Source: Planctomycetaceae bacterium
GTDB taxonomy: Bacteria > Planctomycetota > Planctomycetia > Planctomycetales > Planctomycetaceae
Assembly: GCA_020426505.1 (NCBI GenBank)
Contig: JAGQPX010000003.1
Span: 1 to 64,000, forward strand
Reading direction: 5' to 3'
Length of the DNA: 64,000 nucleotides
Made by a program: the position numbers and the translations under genes. Shown here in pieces: positions 10,812-20,867 of the stretch (within the stretch, counting starts at the first letter, position 1; each line of letters begins with the position of its first letter). Under the pieces are notes generated by a model. The model searched no databases. It was not told the DNA's origin and saw nothing but the letters and a program-made list of their open reading frames with translations.

Positions 10812-11051
10812 ATGTCTGCACTTTCTGATGCATTGGCCGCTCAGGCTCTGGAACTTCCTGAAAGGGAACGTGGGAAGCTTGTAGACCAACTCGTCAATAG
10901 TCTGCATCAATCCGGCGACGGGTCGACCCCGGAGGACGTGAAGGCAGCCTGGGTTGCTGAATGTCGCCGACGCATGGCAGCAACCGACGCAGGCGAGACG
11001 GGCATCCCTCTCGAAGAAGCGTGGCCGCAAATCGCTGGACGTCATGCCTAA
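10812..11051 (+). CDS. Addiction module antitoxin (PF09720-type)
   Basis: 79 residues. The N-terminal helix LSDALAAQALELPERERGKLVDQLVNSL is the typical addiction-module component signature, followed by an acidic, Trp-containing tail (VKAAWVAECRRRM, IPLEEAW) expected to wrap the toxin. It overlaps the toxin gene by 8 bp (11044-11051), a common arrangement that keeps antitoxin ahead of toxin. Antitoxins of this group normally repress their own promoter; the putative promoter just upstream fits that. Confidence 0.87.
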   Translation: MSALSDALAAQALELPERERGKLVDQLVNSLHQSGDGSTPEDVKAAWVAECRRRMAATDAGETGIPLEEAWPQIAGRHA

Positions 11052-11346
11052 GCCAATTCGCCTGCGTCCCGAAGCCGTCGCGGAAGCGACAGAGGCACGC
11101 AAATGGTATGAGGAGCGAAGCGAAGCAGCCGCCATTGGTTTTCTGGAATCGCTGAAAGACGCCTTCTCCCAAATCGAGCAGAGGTCGGGCAGTCACCCAG
11201 TCTACGACGATCCACTCCGTGTGGTCGTCCTCAAGAAGTATCCGTACATCGTTCTGTACCGCGAACTTGCCGATGAGACCGAGATCGTCGCCATCGCACA
11301 TGGTCGGCGCAAACCTGGTTACTGGAGTGATCGTCTGAACCAGTGA
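11044..11346 (+). CDS. RelE/ParE-superfamily toxin
   Basis: 100 residues from the ATG at 11044, inside the end of the antitoxin gene. The helix EAVAEATEARKWYEERSEAAA and the C-terminal strands RVVVLKKYPYIVLYRE and VAIAHGRRKPGYW match the ParE/RelE fold. The family includes mRNA interferases and gyrase poisons; the sequence alone does not say which, although the HGRRKPGYW end is shared by many members paired with PF09720 antitoxins. It looks intact. Confidence 0.87.
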   Translation: MPKPIRLRPEAVAEATEARKWYEERSEAAAIGFLESLKDAFSQIEQRSGSHPVYDDPLRVVVLKKYPYIVLYRELADETEIVAIAHGRRKPGYWSDRLNQ

Positions 11347-11436
11347 AAGTGATGCTTATCGACAAATGATCTTGGCTTCCAAACTCTTTGCTCGATGTCG
11401 CCATATTGGAATACTCTGCTCCTCTTGCCTAACGGA

Positions 11437-11847
11437 TCACACTCGGTGATATCCGACCACTTCAAGACGTGAATCCAGTTCCGCGATGTTCACGGATGTG
11501 TCGATCAACGTTTGCAGGACATGTCGTGTCTCTTCGCGATCCTTGCCTCCGAAGGCCGTGTAGGCTCTTTTGATGTGCTCGGCTTCATCCTTCAGCTGAA
11601 CCACGACCTGAGTTTGCTCGCCGTTGAAATATGACTCGAAGGCCTCCGCCTCCGCGTGGACATAGTCGAGGCTGTGCATCATTGGAATCACGAAGATTCC
11701 GCTTCCTGTGACAACTTTCATGCCTCCCACGCCCGTCATCACTCCCGCTTTACCCGCAGGTACCTTCCGATAGAATCGGGTGATCATCAAGCCGAAACCG
11801 AGAACGCCTAAAATGTTGATTAGCAGTATCGGCAGGATCACTTTCAT
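11437..11847 (-). CDS. Short membrane protein resembling a flotillin/SPFH N-terminus
   Basis: 136 residues. An N-terminal membrane helix (about residues 3-24) is followed by RFYRKVPAGKAGVMTGVGG and TGSGIFVIPMMHSLDYV, which resembles the start of flotillin-like SPFH proteins (basic patch, GxGG, FVxP). The full SPFH domain and the coiled coil are absent; the remainder (ESYFNGEQTQVVVQL, HVLQTLIDTSVNIAEL) is only weakly reminiscent of the family. It may be a truncated flotillin relative or a separate short protein. It stands alone between the toxin gene and a convergently unrelated TAT protein. Confidence 0.6.
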   Translation of the reverse strand: MKVILPILLINILGVLGFGLMITRFYRKVPAGKAGVMTGVGGMKVVTGSGIFVIPMMHSLDYVHAEAEAFESYFNGEQTQVVVQLKDEAEHIKRAYTAFGGKDREETRHVLQTLIDTSVNIAELDSRLEVVGYHRV

Positions 11848-11912
11848 GTCGTCTCACCCTCGTTTCAAGATGTCTGCGGTCTTGAGTTCGGGAACAACGA
11901 ACCTGCGCCCAA

Positions 11913-13457
11913 CTATTTCATCACACGTGTCAGCAGATTACTCGTGATCTGCTGCACGCGTGGGTCGGGACCATGCGGGCGGCTCCAGTGGGACCAGGGG
12001 AGGATGTGGCCGGGAGGTGATGAGAGGCCTAGGGACCAGAAGATGGTGGCGGCGTTGAAGACGAAGTTGCCTTTCGGGCCGGGGAAGATGGTCGCTGCGT
12101 AGCGTCCTTCGTTGTCGCCGCCTGCCCAGACGGAGCCCTCTGCGAGGACTTCGAGGCCTGCTCGATTCGGGTCAGGCTCGCCGTGATGCTCCCAGCCGAC
12201 GAGACCGGGGATGCTCTCGCCCTGCTTCATGTCGGTGCCAGCGAAGACCCAGTGATCGGGATTGGTGCAGGTCCAGTCGCCGCCGCCGTTGAAGGGAACG
12301 ACGCTGCGGGCGCCGATGATGTTTCGTTCGTCCGGAGCCTTGCCGGTCAGACCGGGGAAGATGTTGGGATACGTTTCCAGTTCATCTCGACGCATCTCGC
12401 CGTAAGAGCCGACACGTGTGATGATGCGGTTGGACCGTCCATCGTGACTGTCCGAGAACGGCGAGACTACGAACACTGAGTTGCCGCTGAGCCACAGAAA
12501 GTTGACGCCCGCGTCAATGGCCGACTCCGCAGCGTGATACTGCCGCACGTCCCAGTACTCGTCGTGCCCCACGCTGATTAACGATCTGCACCGCGTGAGA
12601 AAGTCCGCATTCAGCGTGTCGCAGTTGCAGCCGTATGTGACGTCGTAGCCGTGCTGTTCGAGCCAGTAGCAGAGTGGGAATTCCCACAACAGAAACTCGC
12701 CCGAGCCGATCGAGAGCGCCGGTTCGAAGATCTGCGTGTACATCCCATACGGACGGTCAAAGCTGACCGCGACGCCCGGCGCGTGTGCCCCATCGGGGTG
12801 CGTGTAGAGCGACTCATTCAGCGGCCAGCGATTGTATGCCTGCCACGTGTTGTCGCTACACTGAAACAACACGTCCGCAGGTCGATCATCACGCACGATG
12901 AAGATCACGTAACTCTGCCAGTACGGCTCCGACTTCGACTCCGGAATGGTCGTCAGCTTGCCGAGGTAGACTCCGCTCAGCCAGTCATCCGGAATCGTCA
13001 ACTCGACCGACGGCTCCCAGCGACACTCACGCAGTCGCTCCGGCAGGGCGGTCATCTCCGGCACAGGTTGTGATGTCCCATCAATCGGACCGAACCGTTG
13101 CATGTGCCTTGCCCCGGCTCCGCCGTAGTAGCCCATGCGATAGACGTCGAGCGTGAACTGCCGTGCCGGTCGCGTGCTCACATGCACACTCAGCTTCTCT
13201 CCTGCAGCGATCGACTGATGCGAGCAGTACCCCTCGATCAGCGACGTACGGAACTTCCCCTCATTGATCCGCACCCGCGTCAACTGCCAGTCCGTCGTCC
13301 CGGGACGCTGGTTCTCCTGCTGAATCAACGTCGCTTGTGACTCTGTCTCATTGCCGGTGACACCCCTCGCCGCAACCGTGAGCCCCAGCGACGACGCGAC
13401 GGCTCCCTTGAGTACCTCACGCCGACCGATTCCCGCATTCCCAGATGTGTCTTCCAT
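11913..13457 (-). CDS. N,N-dimethylformamidase beta subunit-like TAT-exported protein
   Basis: 514 residues from the ATG at 13455-13457. A twin-arginine leader (GRREVLKGAVASSLGL, RR at 12-13) supports this start over an upstream one at 13517. The body matches the dimethylformamidase large-subunit-like domain: YRMGYYGGAGAR, VLFQCSDNTWQAYNRWP, SVGHDEYWD, FLWLSGNSVFV. Characterised relatives hydrolyse formamides with a small partner subunit; no small subunit is seen here, so the substrate is open. Expected to act folded in the periplasm. Confidence 0.85.
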   Translation of the reverse strand: MEDTSGNAGIGRREVLKGAVASSLGLTVAARGVTGNETESQATLIQQENQRPGTTDWQLTRVRINEGKFRTSLIEGYCSHQSIAAGEKLSVHVSTRPARQFTLDVYRMGYYGGAGARHMQRFGPIDGTSQPVPEMTALPERLRECRWEPSVELTIPDDWLSGVYLGKLTTIPESKSEPYWQSYVIFIVRDDRPADVLFQCSDNTWQAYNRWPLNESLYTHPDGAHAPGVAVSFDRPYGMYTQIFEPALSIGSGEFLLWEFPLCYWLEQHGYDVTYGCNCDTLNADFLTRCRSLISVGHDEYWDVRQYHAAESAIDAGVNFLWLSGNSVFVVSPFSDSHDGRSNRIITRVGSYGEMRRDELETYPNIFPGLTGKAPDERNIIGARSVVPFNGGGDWTCTNPDHWVFAGTDMKQGESIPGLVGWEHHGEPDPNRAGLEVLAEGSVWAGGDNEGRYAATIFPGPKGNFVFNAATIFWSLGLSSPPGHILPWSHWSRPHGPDPRVQQITSNLLTRVMK

Positions 13458-13844
13458 CGCAATGTCTCTCAACAACTGACGTCCAACAGTAACAACACAC
13501 GATGATGCAGCGTTCAACCTCGCAAGGGAAGGGAGACAGCCTGCTTAGCGACGCATCGACCGCGTCTGATTCACCCTCGTTCCCAAGCTCCGGCTTGGTA
13601 ACGCACGACCGAGAAACTCAGTTTCTCGTGGGAGACGCCCATGCATTCACCCCGTGTGAGCTGTCGCGAAGCAGAGCTTCGATGTCTCGTGTTCCCAAAC
13701 TGGAGTTTGGGAACACGGAAAGTGCGCTTGGCAATAAGGATTTGTGCACTGCTCAAATCGTCATGTTGATGTGTGCGACTCTGCGAGGGTATCGTGTGAT
13801 GAGTTCATGGCAAATCCCCATTGCAGCCTGTGGGCGAAGACGCG
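13458..13844. other. Intergenic spacer with hairpin repeats
   Basis: No convincing gene. It holds several stem-loops: TTCCCAAGC/GGCTTGGtAA near 13581, GAGAAACT/AGTTTCTC near 13613, and the 63-bp repeat at 13657-13719. Short frames across it are translations of these repeats. Confidence 0.6.
13657..13719. repeat. 63-bp hairpin repeat, copy A (direct repeat of 15068-15130)
   Basis: Contains two stem-loops, CGAAGC-AGA-GCTTCG and TTCCCAAAC-TGGA-GTTTGGGAA. Copy B at 15068-15130 has the same length and orientation with about five mismatches. The two copies flank the DUF3592 gene. Confidence 0.85.
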
Positions 13845-15017
13845 ATGCAAGCAAAGTTGGATCAACTGCTCGACGCGACTCCTGGTGAGGGAGTTGAAGT
13901 CTTGCAAGATGAAACGGAAGTGCGGGTGATCATCCGAGCGTCAACTCCGCCTCGTTGGGGGTGTTTTGGTTTCGTCGCCTTTTGCGTGGCGTTGATTCCC
14001 ATGATGGTCTTCTGCCAGTTCTTGTTTGTGGGGCCGCAGAGGCCTGCGTGGTGGGTGATTGCTCTCATTGGCGTACCAACCTTGGCGCTGTTCGGCATCA
14101 GCTGGACGTTCGGTTTCCTGCTCATCCTCCCGCGAGGACTCGGGCTCAGTTTTCGTTTGCGGGGTGATGAGTTTGTGCTTGATCAGACGAACTCGGATAT
14201 CATCGTTCCCCGGCATGACATTCAACGTGTGTTGCTCCTGCGACGGTCCAAGCCGGATTACAAACTCAAGCCGATTTACGGCTGGCCCTGGGCAAAGAGC
14301 GATGCTGCAGGCATTGCCCTTGAGACTGACGTGGGGCGGATTGAGTTTCTCGACCACTGGCACGACTGCGTCACCACGTGGGTGGCTGATGTGATCGCGA
14401 CGTGGGCTGAAGTCGAGATCGACGGGAACGATCCGGCCGAGAAGATTGCAGCGACCCATTCCTCGCCCGGAGGAGGGATCCCGCAAAAAGTGCGAAGGAG
14501 GCAGCTGACTCAGCTCGGCTGCGTCATTCTACTGGTCTCCGCCATGTTTGCCTTTATGACAGGTTCTCTCGTTCGAGACTCTTTCGATGCCAAGGAGTGG
14601 CTAAGCACTGAAGGCAAGGTGGAGTCCAAAAACCTGATCAAACGTCGTGAAGGAAAGCCTCGCCTTCGCGTGACCTACTCGTACACGATCAATGGCACGC
14701 AGTACTCCAACGACCGCTATGCCATTGACGATAGCTACTCGCGGGATCGAGAAGCGGCCAAGGAACAATTGGCGATCGGCGAACCGGTGACGGTTTGGTA
14801 CGACCCCGCCGAACCAGATCGAGCTGTTGTTGACCGCAGTTTTGCCACTGGAGCTTTCGTGATGTTTCTCGTCTCAGCAATCATCGGTTGTGCAGGAATC
14901 GGCTGTCTGCTCTATGCCCGTTTCAAACAGGACAGCGAGGCAGCCTTGAAGTACGACCCCGCATCCGGGTTTGAATCCTTCAAGGAAGAAGAGCAACGTC
15001 GACGGAACAATCGTTGA
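13845..15017 (+). CDS. DUF3592 domain-containing membrane protein
   Basis: 390 residues from the ATG at 13845 (a TTG at 13821 would add eight). Two membrane helices lie near residues 40-62 and 70-95, a third near 225-245, and a fourth near 340-362. Between the last two is a soluble segment with the DUF3592 pattern: EGKVESKNLIKRREG, YSYTINGTQYSNDRYAI, GEPVTVWYDPAEPDRAVVD. DUF3592 has no assigned function. The gene stands alone and is flanked by direct copies of a 63-bp repeat, which may reflect insertion or simply repeat-rich surroundings. Confidence 0.8.
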   Translation: MQAKLDQLLDATPGEGVEVLQDETEVRVIIRASTPPRWGCFGFVAFCVALIPMMVFCQFLFVGPQRPAWWVIALIGVPTLALFGISWTFGFLLILPRGLGLSFRLRGDEFVLDQTNSDIIVPRHDIQRVLLLRRSKPDYKLKPIYGWPWAKSDAAGIALETDVGRIEFLDHWHDCVTTWVADVIATWAEVEIDGNDPAEKIAATHSSPGGGIPQKVRRRQLTQLGCVILLVSAMFAFMTGSLVRDSFDAKEWLSTEGKVESKNLIKRREGKPRLRVTYSYTINGTQYSNDRYAIDDSYSRDREAAKEQLAIGEPVTVWYDPAEPDRAVVDRSFATGAFVMFLVSAIIGCAGIGCLLYARFKQDSEAALKYDPASGFESFKEEEQRRRNNR

Positions 15018-15067
15018 TGGACGAACACGATGCCGGCTTTGGATTCGGTCTGACCGTTGCATTCTTA

Positions 15068-15130
15068 TGAGCTGCCGCGAAGCAGTGCTTCGACGTCTCG
15101 TGTTCCCAAACCGGAGTTTGGGAACAAGGA
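15068..15130. repeat. 63-bp hairpin repeat, copy B
   Basis: Same orientation and length as 13657-13719, about 92% identical by eye. Both stem-loops are preserved; one mismatch, in the loop of the second stem, leaves its pairing intact. Confidence 0.85.
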
Positions 15131-15261
15131 AACATGGAGAAGGAACGTTTTCCAGAAAACTTCCAAAACGGCTGTAAGGTTCTTTTCTGACACTCGTATT
15201 TAGGGGTGACAGAGTGTTCCAGTGGTTAGAGGCGAGCGAAACATGCTCACTCGTCTCATCC

Positions 15262-15345
15262 GGGGGACTTGCGGCCGTTCTGCTGTTGACACGGCAGCTG
15301 CAGAGTCGCGATTGCAATCCCAGACAAGTCCCCCACAGTGGCCGC
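15262..15345. other. Possible structured RNA element (pseudoknot-like)
   Basis: GGGGGACTTG (15262-15271) is perfectly complementary to CAAGTCCCCC (15325-15334). Inside the enclosed segment, GCGGCC (15271-15276) can pair with GGCCGC outside it (15340-15345), giving pseudoknot topology. The loop also holds a TGCTGT/ACGGCA hairpin and the palindrome GATTGCAATC. No match to tmRNA, SRP RNA or RNase P RNA core motifs was recognised. Strand cannot be decided. Confidence 0.3.
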
Positions 15346-15601
15346 GAAGCCTGATCACCGGAAGCACTCCGTCACCTCGGACCGCGCGGTCCACTTTCTT
15401 GCGTCACCAAACACAAAAACGAAAAGACACGACAATCAATCAACCGTTAGTGCCACGGGCACTTTGGTGTAGCGGCGTTTGGACGCCGAAATGCCTACGT
15501 TTCACGCTCGGTCCGCCGCTGGGGACGCTACACTTATCTGTCCCCCGCTATAGCCGCGAGCCAACGGCGAGCGACGATCAATCAATAATCGCAGTCATCT
15601 C

Positions 15602-17119
<1,518 letters not shown>

Positions 17120-17605
17120 TTCATCCTCATCCGTGATGGGTCATTGTTCGCGCGTATTTAGCGAAACAGGGCAAGTCTTTCAACCGCGATCTGTGAGTTG
17201 TCGTGCTTTGTCACGATCATCTGATTCACCACGGAGGACGCGGCTAGAAGGAACACAACATCAGACCGACTTCCATGTCAGCCCAAAAGATGTGGGAAGT
17301 GTCATGGCGAGCAAGCAGTGGGAGTGAGGCAACCTTTACGTTCCATCCATTCTCCGTGTCTCAGTGTCTCCGTGGTGAATTTCCTGTCCGACCTTCAGGT
17401 CTACTTTTGCAATTCAAATCCGTCGAAATCCGCCTCATCCGACGGAATTCGCGTATCCTTTCAGTCTCCTTCGTCGCCCTGTCACCTGCACTATGTCCCT
17501 GACATTGAGGACGTCGGCCGCTCGCCTTTCACTATTCCCATATTCGGCATAGCTTACACATCTCCCGCGACGCTTGACTGACTTTCGCATAAGAATCGAG
17601 CACCG
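17120..17605. other. Intergenic spacer with an ORF-less inverted-repeat element
   Basis: 486 bp between divergently transcribed cysS and the MFS gene. It contains the inverted-repeat element at 17225-17379. The rest (17380-17605) has no recognisable gene and presumably carries promoters for both flanking genes. Confidence 0.6.
17225..17379. repeat. Inverted-repeat element, family A, no ORF
   Basis: The left arm begins TTCACCACGGAGG (17225). The right arm (17352-17379) reads, on the complement, TTCACCACGGAGACACTGAG. The arms resemble those that bound the GxxExxY gene at 40863-41317. The central 110 or so bp has no supported ORF. Confidence 0.75.
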
Positions 17606-18922
17606 ATGCACGACGAGCAACTCCCGCCGCTGTCACAGGACCGGGCCTTCTGGGGAATGACAGCGACCCAGTTTCTGGGGGCGTTCAACGACAACGTTTT
17701 CAAACAGTTGGTGCTGTTGTTGTCGGTCGATTACATGCTGGTCAACAAGCTGACCAGCGACCCCTATCAGACGAGTGCTCAGGCGTTGTTCGCGCTGCCG
17801 TTCGTGCTGCTCTCGGGGTTCGCCGGCTGGCTCTCCGACCGGGTCAGCAAGCGGCAGGTGATCATTCTCTGCAAAGTGGCAGAGATCGTCGTGATGGCAC
17901 TCGGATTCGTCGCATTCTTCTCCGCAGAGCTGGGGACTGAGGCCCTCATGACATACCTGTTGATGGTGCTGTTCGTGATGGGCGTGCAGAGCGCGTTCTT
18001 CGGTCCGTCGAAGTACGGCGTGCTCCCGGAGATGTTCCGCGACCGGGACCTCCCTGCTGTCAATGGCACAGTACAGATGACAACGTTCCTCGCGATCGTG
18101 TTCGGTCAGGCGTTCTGTGGATTCGGCAAGCAGTACCTCGAAGAGGCCGGCTATGGCCTGTGGCTGATGAGTCTGTTTTGCGTCGTCATCGCGATTCTCG
18201 GCACGTTCACCTCTCTGCTCCTCCGGCCGACAGCCGTCGTCGATCCGAATCTGCCCTTCAAGGCATCCGCACTCGCAGTCGATGGACGAACCTGGCGAAT
18301 GGTCCGCGACGATGGCGCACTGTTCCTCGCATTAATGATCTCCTCGCACTTCTGGTTTGCCGCGGGGATGGTGCAACCCGCCGTGAATGCGTTCGGCAAA
18401 CAGCAGATCGGCCTCGACGACTTCCAGACCAGTCTGATGCTCGCAGGGGTCGGCTTCGGGATCGCTGTCGGATGCGTTGTTGCCGGCAAGTTGTGCGGCC
18501 ACAAGATCAACTTCGGCATCGCCCGTCTCGGCGCGTGGGGGATCGTTCTCACCTGTGCAGGCATCGCAGCGGTGCCATTCGTCACGGGAACTCCCGCCGA
18601 GGCTCACAGGATGACCTCGACGCTCCTGGTTCTCATGGGCGTCAGTGCGGGCTTTTTCGCGGTGCCGCTACAGGTGCTCATGCAGGCCCGTCCGCCCGCT
18701 GGTCAGAAGGGACGCATGATGGGCGCGATGAACCTGTTCAACTGGCTCGGCATTCTGTTGTCCGCAGCCGGTTACGGCATCTGCAGCAAACTGTTCGTTG
18801 AGCCACCCGCAACGAAAGGAGACGCTCCCGTTTCACACATCGGCTGGACATTTGCCGTCGTCGCCGCCCTGATGCTGCCAGTCGCCCTGTTCTACCGGCC
18901 TCACGACGAGGAACTCAACTGA
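17606..18922 (+). CDS. MFS transporter, LplT (lysophospholipid transporter)-like
   Basis: 438 residues with about 12 membrane segments. The N-terminal QFLGAFNDNVFKQLVLLL is the hallmark of the LplT/Aas branch of MFS proteins, followed by the loop GWLSDRVSKRQVII and the VQSAFFGPSKYGVLPEM motif. In E. coli LplT moves lysophosphatidylethanolamine inwards for re-acylation by Aas. No acyltransferase domain or gene is attached here, so the exact substrate is inferred. The 3' end overlaps the convergent gene at 18915 by 8 bp. Confidence 0.85.
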   Translation: MHDEQLPPLSQDRAFWGMTATQFLGAFNDNVFKQLVLLLSVDYMLVNKLTSDPYQTSAQALFALPFVLLSGFAGWLSDRVSKRQVIILCKVAEIVVMALGFVAFFSAELGTEALMTYLLMVLFVMGVQSAFFGPSKYGVLPEMFRDRDLPAVNGTVQMTTFLAIVFGQAFCGFGKQYLEEAGYGLWLMSLFCVVIAILGTFTSLLLRPTAVVDPNLPFKASALAVDGRTWRMVRDDGALFLALMISSHFWFAAGMVQPAVNAFGKQQIGLDDFQTSLMLAGVGFGIAVGCVVAGKLCGHKINFGIARLGAWGIVLTCAGIAAVPFVTGTPAEAHRMTSTLLVLMGVSAGFFAVPLQVLMQARPPAGQKGRMMGAMNLFNWLGILLSAAGYGICSKLFVEPPATKGDAPVSHIGWTFAVVAALMLPVALFYRPHDEELN

Positions 18923-19976
18923 CCGGCGGTGACGACTCCAGCGATTCGTCCACGTCCGCAAACGGACGATCGGTGTCGACGATCGGTGCGTCCTGCAATG
19001 CGGCCAGATCGTCCGGCGAGGCATCCAGTCGGGCAGCGGCGAGTTGACTCAGACGGCTCTCTCGAAAACGTCGGTCACTTCGTGCAAACCAGACCAACAG
19101 TCCGACCACGATCACTCCCACGACACCGACGGCTGTCAGCATCATGTTCCGCAACTCCGAGCGATCCACCGGGATGACCTGCGGCGCCGCGATGACCTCC
19201 GGCCGTTTTGCCAACAGCAGCGGCGCGACGTGCTGACCGCCCTGAGACGCGTAGCCGTATCGCTTGAAGAAGTAACCGGTCACCTCGACCCGCACCGGCG
19301 GATTAAGTGACTCATCCAATGGCACATCGTCGGGCGGCTGCGTGAAGACGACTCGGTACGGATTCGTTCCCGAGTCCCGCGTGAACAACCATCCCTCGTA
19401 GAGCGTCTCGAACTCCGAATCCTTCGGCGGCGGAAACTTTGTCAACCGACGCAGGTCGCCACGCACGGTGATCAATTGACCCCGGTAATCGTCCGATTGC
19501 AGCATCAGCACAGTGAAGGCCACATCATCACGTCCCGACCGTGCGATCAGATCGTCCGGCAAGCCATCGATTCGTGACAACATCATCCGATAGGCGGGCG
19601 ACTCCGCACGACGGAGTCCGACCGTATTGTCCTCGATCGGCTCGAGCACATCCGAAGGAATCTCGATGTCGACCGCATCGCGATCGAACTCATCCGACGC
19701 CGTGTCGTCAGTCTCTTCAGTTTCGACGACACGAAACGCATCATCCCGCAACGTCGACTTTGGAGTCGACTCCACGCGGAAGTCGAGCTCTTCCAGTGGA
19801 GGTGCTGTGTGATCCGTCGCCTGCTCGGGAGGAACCAGCCAGTGCCATGAACCAGGCTTCGCTGCCAGATTGATGGCGACCATCACCACACAAAGCACGC
19901 CGACCATCGCCAGCAGGCGATACTGATCACGCCGGTTGAGATAGGGTGGGCGGCCGGAATCTTGCTGAAACTTCAT
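18915..19976 (-). CDS. Membrane-anchored protein of unknown function
   Basis: 353 residues, not recognised. An N-terminal helix (about residues 22-40) and a second near 280-302 (VGVVGVIVVGLLVWFA) bracket a soluble region. That region has acidic low complexity at 50-120, then a compact domain with DDYRGQLITVRGDLRRLTKF and VRVEVTGYFFKRYGYAS, which looks like two OB-like beta segments. Likely periplasmic domain with a cytosolic tail. It is 27 bp downstream of a lipoprotein gene on the same strand and probably co-expressed with it. Confidence 0.7.
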   Translation of the reverse strand: MKFQQDSGRPPYLNRRDQYRLLAMVGVLCVVMVAINLAAKPGSWHWLVPPEQATDHTAPPLEELDFRVESTPKSTLRDDAFRVVETEETDDTASDEFDRDAVDIEIPSDVLEPIEDNTVGLRRAESPAYRMMLSRIDGLPDDLIARSGRDDVAFTVLMLQSDDYRGQLITVRGDLRRLTKFPPPKDSEFETLYEGWLFTRDSGTNPYRVVFTQPPDDVPLDESLNPPVRVEVTGYFFKRYGYASQGGQHVAPLLLAKRPEVIAAPQVIPVDRSELRNMMLTAVGVVGVIVVGLLVWFARSDRRFRESRLSQLAAARLDASPDDLAALQDAPIVDTDRPFADVDESLESSPPVS

Positions 19977-20003
19977 CGCTCAACATCGCGTGGAACGGGT
20001 CCT

Positions 20004-20510
20004 TCACCAGGCGGCCGCGTCCTTGAGTTCCTGCCGCTTGACCGAGTCTTCCAGAATTCCAATCTCGCCCGTCTCTGGATCGTAGAAGTACATCTGATAG
20101 GGGTAGAGGTGTCCCAGCTTGATGTTGTTGTCGGTGAGAATCTTTTGAAACTCCTCCAGGGTCGGCCACCGGTCTTCGAGTGCCTGCATGTTTCGAACGG
20201 TATGCTCCAACTGAATGAGCTGCACTTTTGATGCTGCCGCAAAGTAGCCCTGTGTGATGGCAATGGCATAATTGTCGGAGGTGATCGCGTTCTTGGTCTC
20301 GACCAGATTCGGGTTGTCAGCCATCGCTTTTTTCTTGTCGACCAGTTCGGCGACCCGTTTCTTGAAGTGCTCCGGTTTCTTCACGGCTGGAGCCTTCTCC
20401 TCGCCCTCAGCCGGCTTGACCTCCGCAGCCGGTGCCGCCTCCTCCGACGACTTCACCCGCTGACAGCCGACAAGTGCCAACAACGCCAGAGTACCAATGA
20501 GACTTCGCAT
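20004..20510 (-). CDS. Small lipoprotein of unknown function
   Basis: 168 residues with a lipobox LALVGC (Cys about 16), so it is probably lipid-anchored. After a Glu/Ala/Lys-rich linker (20-60) comes a helical domain (NAITSDNYAIAITQGYFAAAS, VQLIQLEHTVRNMQALEDRWP) and a C-terminal PYQMYFYDPETGEIGILED motif resembling planctomycete proteins that carry a pilin-like periplasmic domain. First gene of a two-gene unit with the membrane protein downstream. Confidence 0.75.
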   Translation of the reverse strand: MRSLIGTLALLALVGCQRVKSSEEAAPAAEVKPAEGEEKAPAVKKPEHFKKRVAELVDKKKAMADNPNLVETKNAITSDNYAIAITQGYFAAASKVQLIQLEHTVRNMQALEDRWPTLEEFQKILTDNNIKLGHLYPYQMYFYDPETGEIGILEDSVKRQELKDAAAW

Positions 20511-20867
20511 GACAGACGTCCTGATGAAGAGCGACCCGCAACGATCTCATTCTCGTGGGAACAAGGTGATAAAAGCAAGGTCAGCCATCATTGAGACGAA
20601 TCACGGGCGGACTCTGTTTCCGCGTCCGGACGCTACTCAACTCGCCAGGTATCCATTTCCCCCAATTCTTCTCACGATGTTGTCCTGCATGCTGTCAGAT
20701 CAGCCGCGATCACGGTGACTGCAATTGTGTCAGCACTGTCGCCACTCTTCTGGCTCGGATTTTCGGTGTACGTCCAAGCGTGGGCTGACGCCCTCGGCTA
20801 TTCGCGACCGCCTCAATCGCGGCTCGCGTGATGCGTGTGCCTTTCATCTCGCCTGCGGGCGTGACGG
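20511..20867. other. Intergenic spacer, no gene recognised
   Basis: About 357 bp between the lipoprotein gene (transcribed away to the left) and the end of lnt. A repeat-like hairpin GGGC-TGAC-GCCC sits at 20782-20793. Short frames on both strands lack family features or start signals. It should contain the lipoprotein promoter. Confidence 0.5.

Larger units (their letters stand above)
15018..15601. other. Repeat- and structure-rich intergenic region
   Basis: 584 bp without a supportable gene. It contains repeat copy B (15068-15130), a structured stretch at about 15259-15350, and hairpins near 15450-15590 (GTGCC-ACG-GGCAC, GGCGT-TTGG-ACGCC) of the kind scattered through planctomycete spacers. 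It lies downstream of both the DUF3592 gene and cysS. Confidence 0.6.

Noticed and set aside
13502-13888. 128-residue plus-strand frame before the DUF3592 gene
   Set aside because: It is made mainly of hairpin repeat sequence and overlaps the start of a real gene in another frame.
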